Source: an uncultured Mesonia sp. (GTDB lineage Bacteria; Bacteroidota; Bacteroidia; Flavobacteriales; Flavobacteriaceae). From it: a DNA stretch of 64,000 nt. The stretch covers positions 1 through 64,000 of the forward strand of contig CATQIB010000016.1 of NCBI GenBank assembly GCA_958296185.1. The letters are read 5' to 3'. Under the pieces are notes generated by a model, which saw only the letters and a list, made by a program, of their open reading frames with translations, ran no database searches and was not told where the DNA came from. Positions 62,326-64,000 of this stretch are shown here, one piece after another (the first letter of the stretch is position 1; each line of letters begins with the position of its first letter). Position numbers and translations under genes: made by a program.

Positions 62326-63402
62326 ATGATAGATAAATTAAACATAGTAAAGCAGCGATTTGACGAGGTAAACGATTTAATTATACAACCTGAAATCATT
62401 GCCGATCAAAAAAGATATGTAGAGCTTACAAAAGAGTATAAAGATCTTAAAAAGTTAATGGTAGAGCGAGAGCGCTATGTAGAACTTACTCAAAATAAGA
62501 GCGAAGCCGAAGAGATAATTGCAGATGGGAGCGATGAGGAAATGGTTGAAATGGCCAAAATGCAGCTGGAAGAGGCTAAGCAAGAACTTCCTGAGCTAGA
62601 GGAAAAGATAAGAATGATGCTTATTCCTAAAGATCCTGAGGATGCTAAAAATGCTGTAGTTGAGGTTCGTGCGGGGACAGGCGGTGATGAAGCAAGTATT
62701 TTTGCAGGAGATATTTACAAAATGCTTACTAAATATTGCGAAAGCAAAGGCTGGAGTGTAAGCACAGTAGATTTTTCTGAAGGAACAAATGGCGGGTTTA
62801 AAGAGATTCAATTTGAGGTTAGTGGTGAAGATGTTTATGGCACCTTAAAGTATGAGGCAGGAGTACACCGTGTACAACGAGTACCGCAGACCGAAACTCA
62901 AGGAAGGGTACACACTAGTGCAGCAACCGTTATGGTTTTTCCAGAAGCCGAAGAATTTGATGTAGAAATAGATCCTAAAGATGTAAGAATTGATTATTTC
63001 TGTTCATCTGGTCCTGGAGGGCAATCGGTAAATACAACCTATTCTGCTGTTCGCCTTACACACGAACCTACAGGTATAGTAGCTCAATGTCAAGATCAAA
63101 AGTCACAGCATAAAAATAAAGAAAAGGCATTTAAAGTTTTACGCTCTAGATTGTATGATATGGAGCTGGCCAAAAAACAAGAAGCCGATGCAGCTAAAAG
63201 AGGTTCAATGGTAACCAGTGGTGACCGTAGTGCGAAAATTAGAACCTATAATTATCCGCAAGGCCGTGTTACCGACCACCGTATAAATTTGACTTTATAC
63301 GATTTGTCTAATATAATTAACGGGGATATTCAAAAAATTATTGACGAACTAAAATTAGTAGCCAATACCGAAAAACTTAAAGAAGGATCGGATATCTTTT
63401 AA
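62326..63402 (+). CDS. prfA: Peptide chain release factor 1
   Basis: RF1 recognises UAA and UAG and triggers peptide release. The peptidyl-release motif GGQ is at residues 231-233 ([14 protein letters not shown]) and the codon-reading tripeptide, usually PAT in E. coli, is PQT at 187-189 ([11 protein letters not shown]), still of P-x-T type. Length (358) is standard. Followed after 27 bases by pyrF. Confidence 0.94.
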   Translation: MIDKLNIVKQRFDEVNDLIIQPEIIADQKRYVELTKEYKDLKKLMVERERYVELTQNKSEAEEIIADGSDEEMVEMAKMQLEEAKQELPELEEKIRMMLIPKDPEDAKNAVVEVRAGTGGDEASIFAGDIYKMLTKYCESKGWSVSTVDFSEGTNGGFKEIQFEVSGEDVYGTLKYEAGVHRVQRVPQTETQGRVHTSAATVMVFPEAEEFDVEIDPKDVRIDYFCSSGPGGQSVNTTYSAVRLTHEPTGIVAQCQDQKSQHKNKEKAFKVLRSRLYDMELAKKQEADAAKRGSMVTSGDRSAKIRTYNYPQGRVTDHRINLTLYDLSNIINGDIQKIIDELKLVANTEKLKEGSDIF

Positions 63403-63429
63403 TCTTTTAAAGACACTTGCACCATAATT

Positions 63430-64000
63430 ATGACCACAGCAGAACTTGTTCAGCAAATAAAGCAAAAGAAATCTTTTTTATGTGTCGGTTTAGATACCGA
63501 TTTAGATAAAATCCCCGAGCACTTACTTCAAGAGGAAGACCCTATTTTTGCTTTTAATAAAGCAATTATAGATGCAACTCATAAATTTGCGGTGGCTTAT
63601 AAACCTAACACCGCTTTTTATGAAGCTTATGGGGTTAAAGGTTGGTTAGCTTTAGAAAAAACTATACGCTATATCAATGAACAGTATCCTGATGTTTTTA
63701 CTATAGCAGATGCCAAAAGAGGGGATATAGGCAATACCTCTAGTCGCTACGCAAAAGCTTTTTTCGAAGATTTGGGTTTTGATTCGGTGACCGTAGCTCC
63801 TTATATGGGTAAAGATTCTGTAGAGCCTTTTTTGGCTTTTCCCGATAAGCATACCATTTTATTGGCCTTAACCTCTAATCAGGGCGCACTCGATTTTCAA
63901 GGGCAAGCTTTGGTGAATAACGAGGAGCTTTATCATAAGGTTTTGAAAACGGCTTTGAATTGGAAGAATTCGCAAAATTTAATGTTTGTAGTGGGCGCCA
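63430..64000 (+). CDS. pyrF: Orotidine 5'-phosphate decarboxylase, truncated by the window end
   Basis: The 190 residues present ([59 protein letters not shown], with catalytic Lys and Asp in DAKRGD, ALTSNQG) match the type 2 PyrF found in Bacteroidota. It decarboxylates OMP to UMP in pyrimidine synthesis. The C-terminal ~80 residues lie beyond the window. Confidence 0.92.
   Translation, partial: MTTAELVQQIKQKKSFLCVGLDTDLDKIPEHLLQEEDPIFAFNKAIIDATHKFAVAYKPNTAFYEAYGVKGWLALEKTIRYINEQYPDVFTIADAKRGDIGNTSSRYAKAFFEDLGFDSVTVAPYMGKDSVEPFLAFPDKHTILLALTSNQGALDFQGQALVNNEELYHKVLKTALNWKNSQNLMFVVGA

Noticed and set aside
1-64000. Insertion sequences, integrases, prophage genes, toxin-antitoxin or defence systems.
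   Set aside because: No transposase, integrase, restriction, Cas, or toxin-antitoxin family was recognised in any frame.

Overview
The window is AT-rich chromosomal DNA from a marine-type member of the Bacteroidota, most likely the family Flavobacteriaceae. Evidence: type IX secretion (T9SS) components (PorT and the Plug protein) and a decayed T9SS-sorted cargo gene; Bacteroidota promoters (TTG, 18-22 bases, TAnnTTTG) in front of both tRNAs and trkA; a complete Na+-pumping NADH:quinone reductase; a type III glutamine synthetase; a B12-dependent ribonucleotide reductase; and many small families typical of this group (DUF3078, DUF6702, a 50-residue basic protein often mislabelled SsrA-binding protein).

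Layout. 1-5.7 kb: porT-ubiE, the K+ uptake pair trkA-trkH and an orphan lpxD. 5.9-6.5 kb: a broken T9SS cargo gene. 6.6-14.1 kb: aminotransferase, fatty-acid desaturase, an RCK_C membrane protein, rsmG, pruA, apaG and the T9SS Plug gene. 14.3-22.3 kb: nqrABCDEF, then two small proteins of unknown function and apbE, which attaches the covalent FMN of NqrB and NqrC. 22.3-29.7 kb: two minus-strand runs (gpmI, thioredoxin-like lipoprotein, HAD, map, methyltransferase; and two GNAT proteins with an M15 peptidase), tRNA-Gly, glsA and pepE. 29.8-35.7 kb: two secreted paralogues with a carboxypeptidase-regulatory-like domain, DUF6702, an M1 peptidase, tatA, a frameshifted PAP2 phosphatase and a DinB protein. 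35.7-43.9 kb: a kynurenine catabolic block in two transcription units (kynU-kmo-decarboxylase-RidA; ALDH-SDR-ACMSD-O-methyltransferase). 44-47.4 kb: small lipoprotein, frameshifted STAS-like and rhodanese genes, a PabA/TrpG amidotransferase, tRNA-Arg, apt and a 50-residue protein. 47.5-50.7 kb: Ca2+/Na+ exchanger and glnN. 51.4-57.1 kb: a Bacteroidota curli locus (CsgA-like and CsgB-like fibre subunits, CsgE, CsgF, CsgG, and a beta-propeller lipoprotein). 57.1-64 kb: purM, DUF3078, nrdJ, prfA and a truncated pyrF.

The most notable region is the curli locus. The two fibre-subunit genes are intact, but every secretion gene (csgE, csgF, csgG) and the downstream lipoprotein carry single-base indels, about twelve in 2.8 kb, mostly in homopolymers and with no nonsense substitutions. 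The flanking protein segments still read as good family members. This pattern suggests consensus-sequence errors at least as strongly as real decay. Similar indels hit the PAP2, STAS-like and rhodanese genes and the T9SS cargo gene, while core genes are clean.

Physiologically the genes describe a respiratory, Na+-coupled heterotroph (NQR, Ca2+/Na+ exchanger, Trk) that uses amino acids (proline via PruA, glutamine via GlsA, tryptophan/kynurenine via the 3-hydroxyanthranilate route), secretes proteins by T9SS, and encodes an extracellular amyloid.
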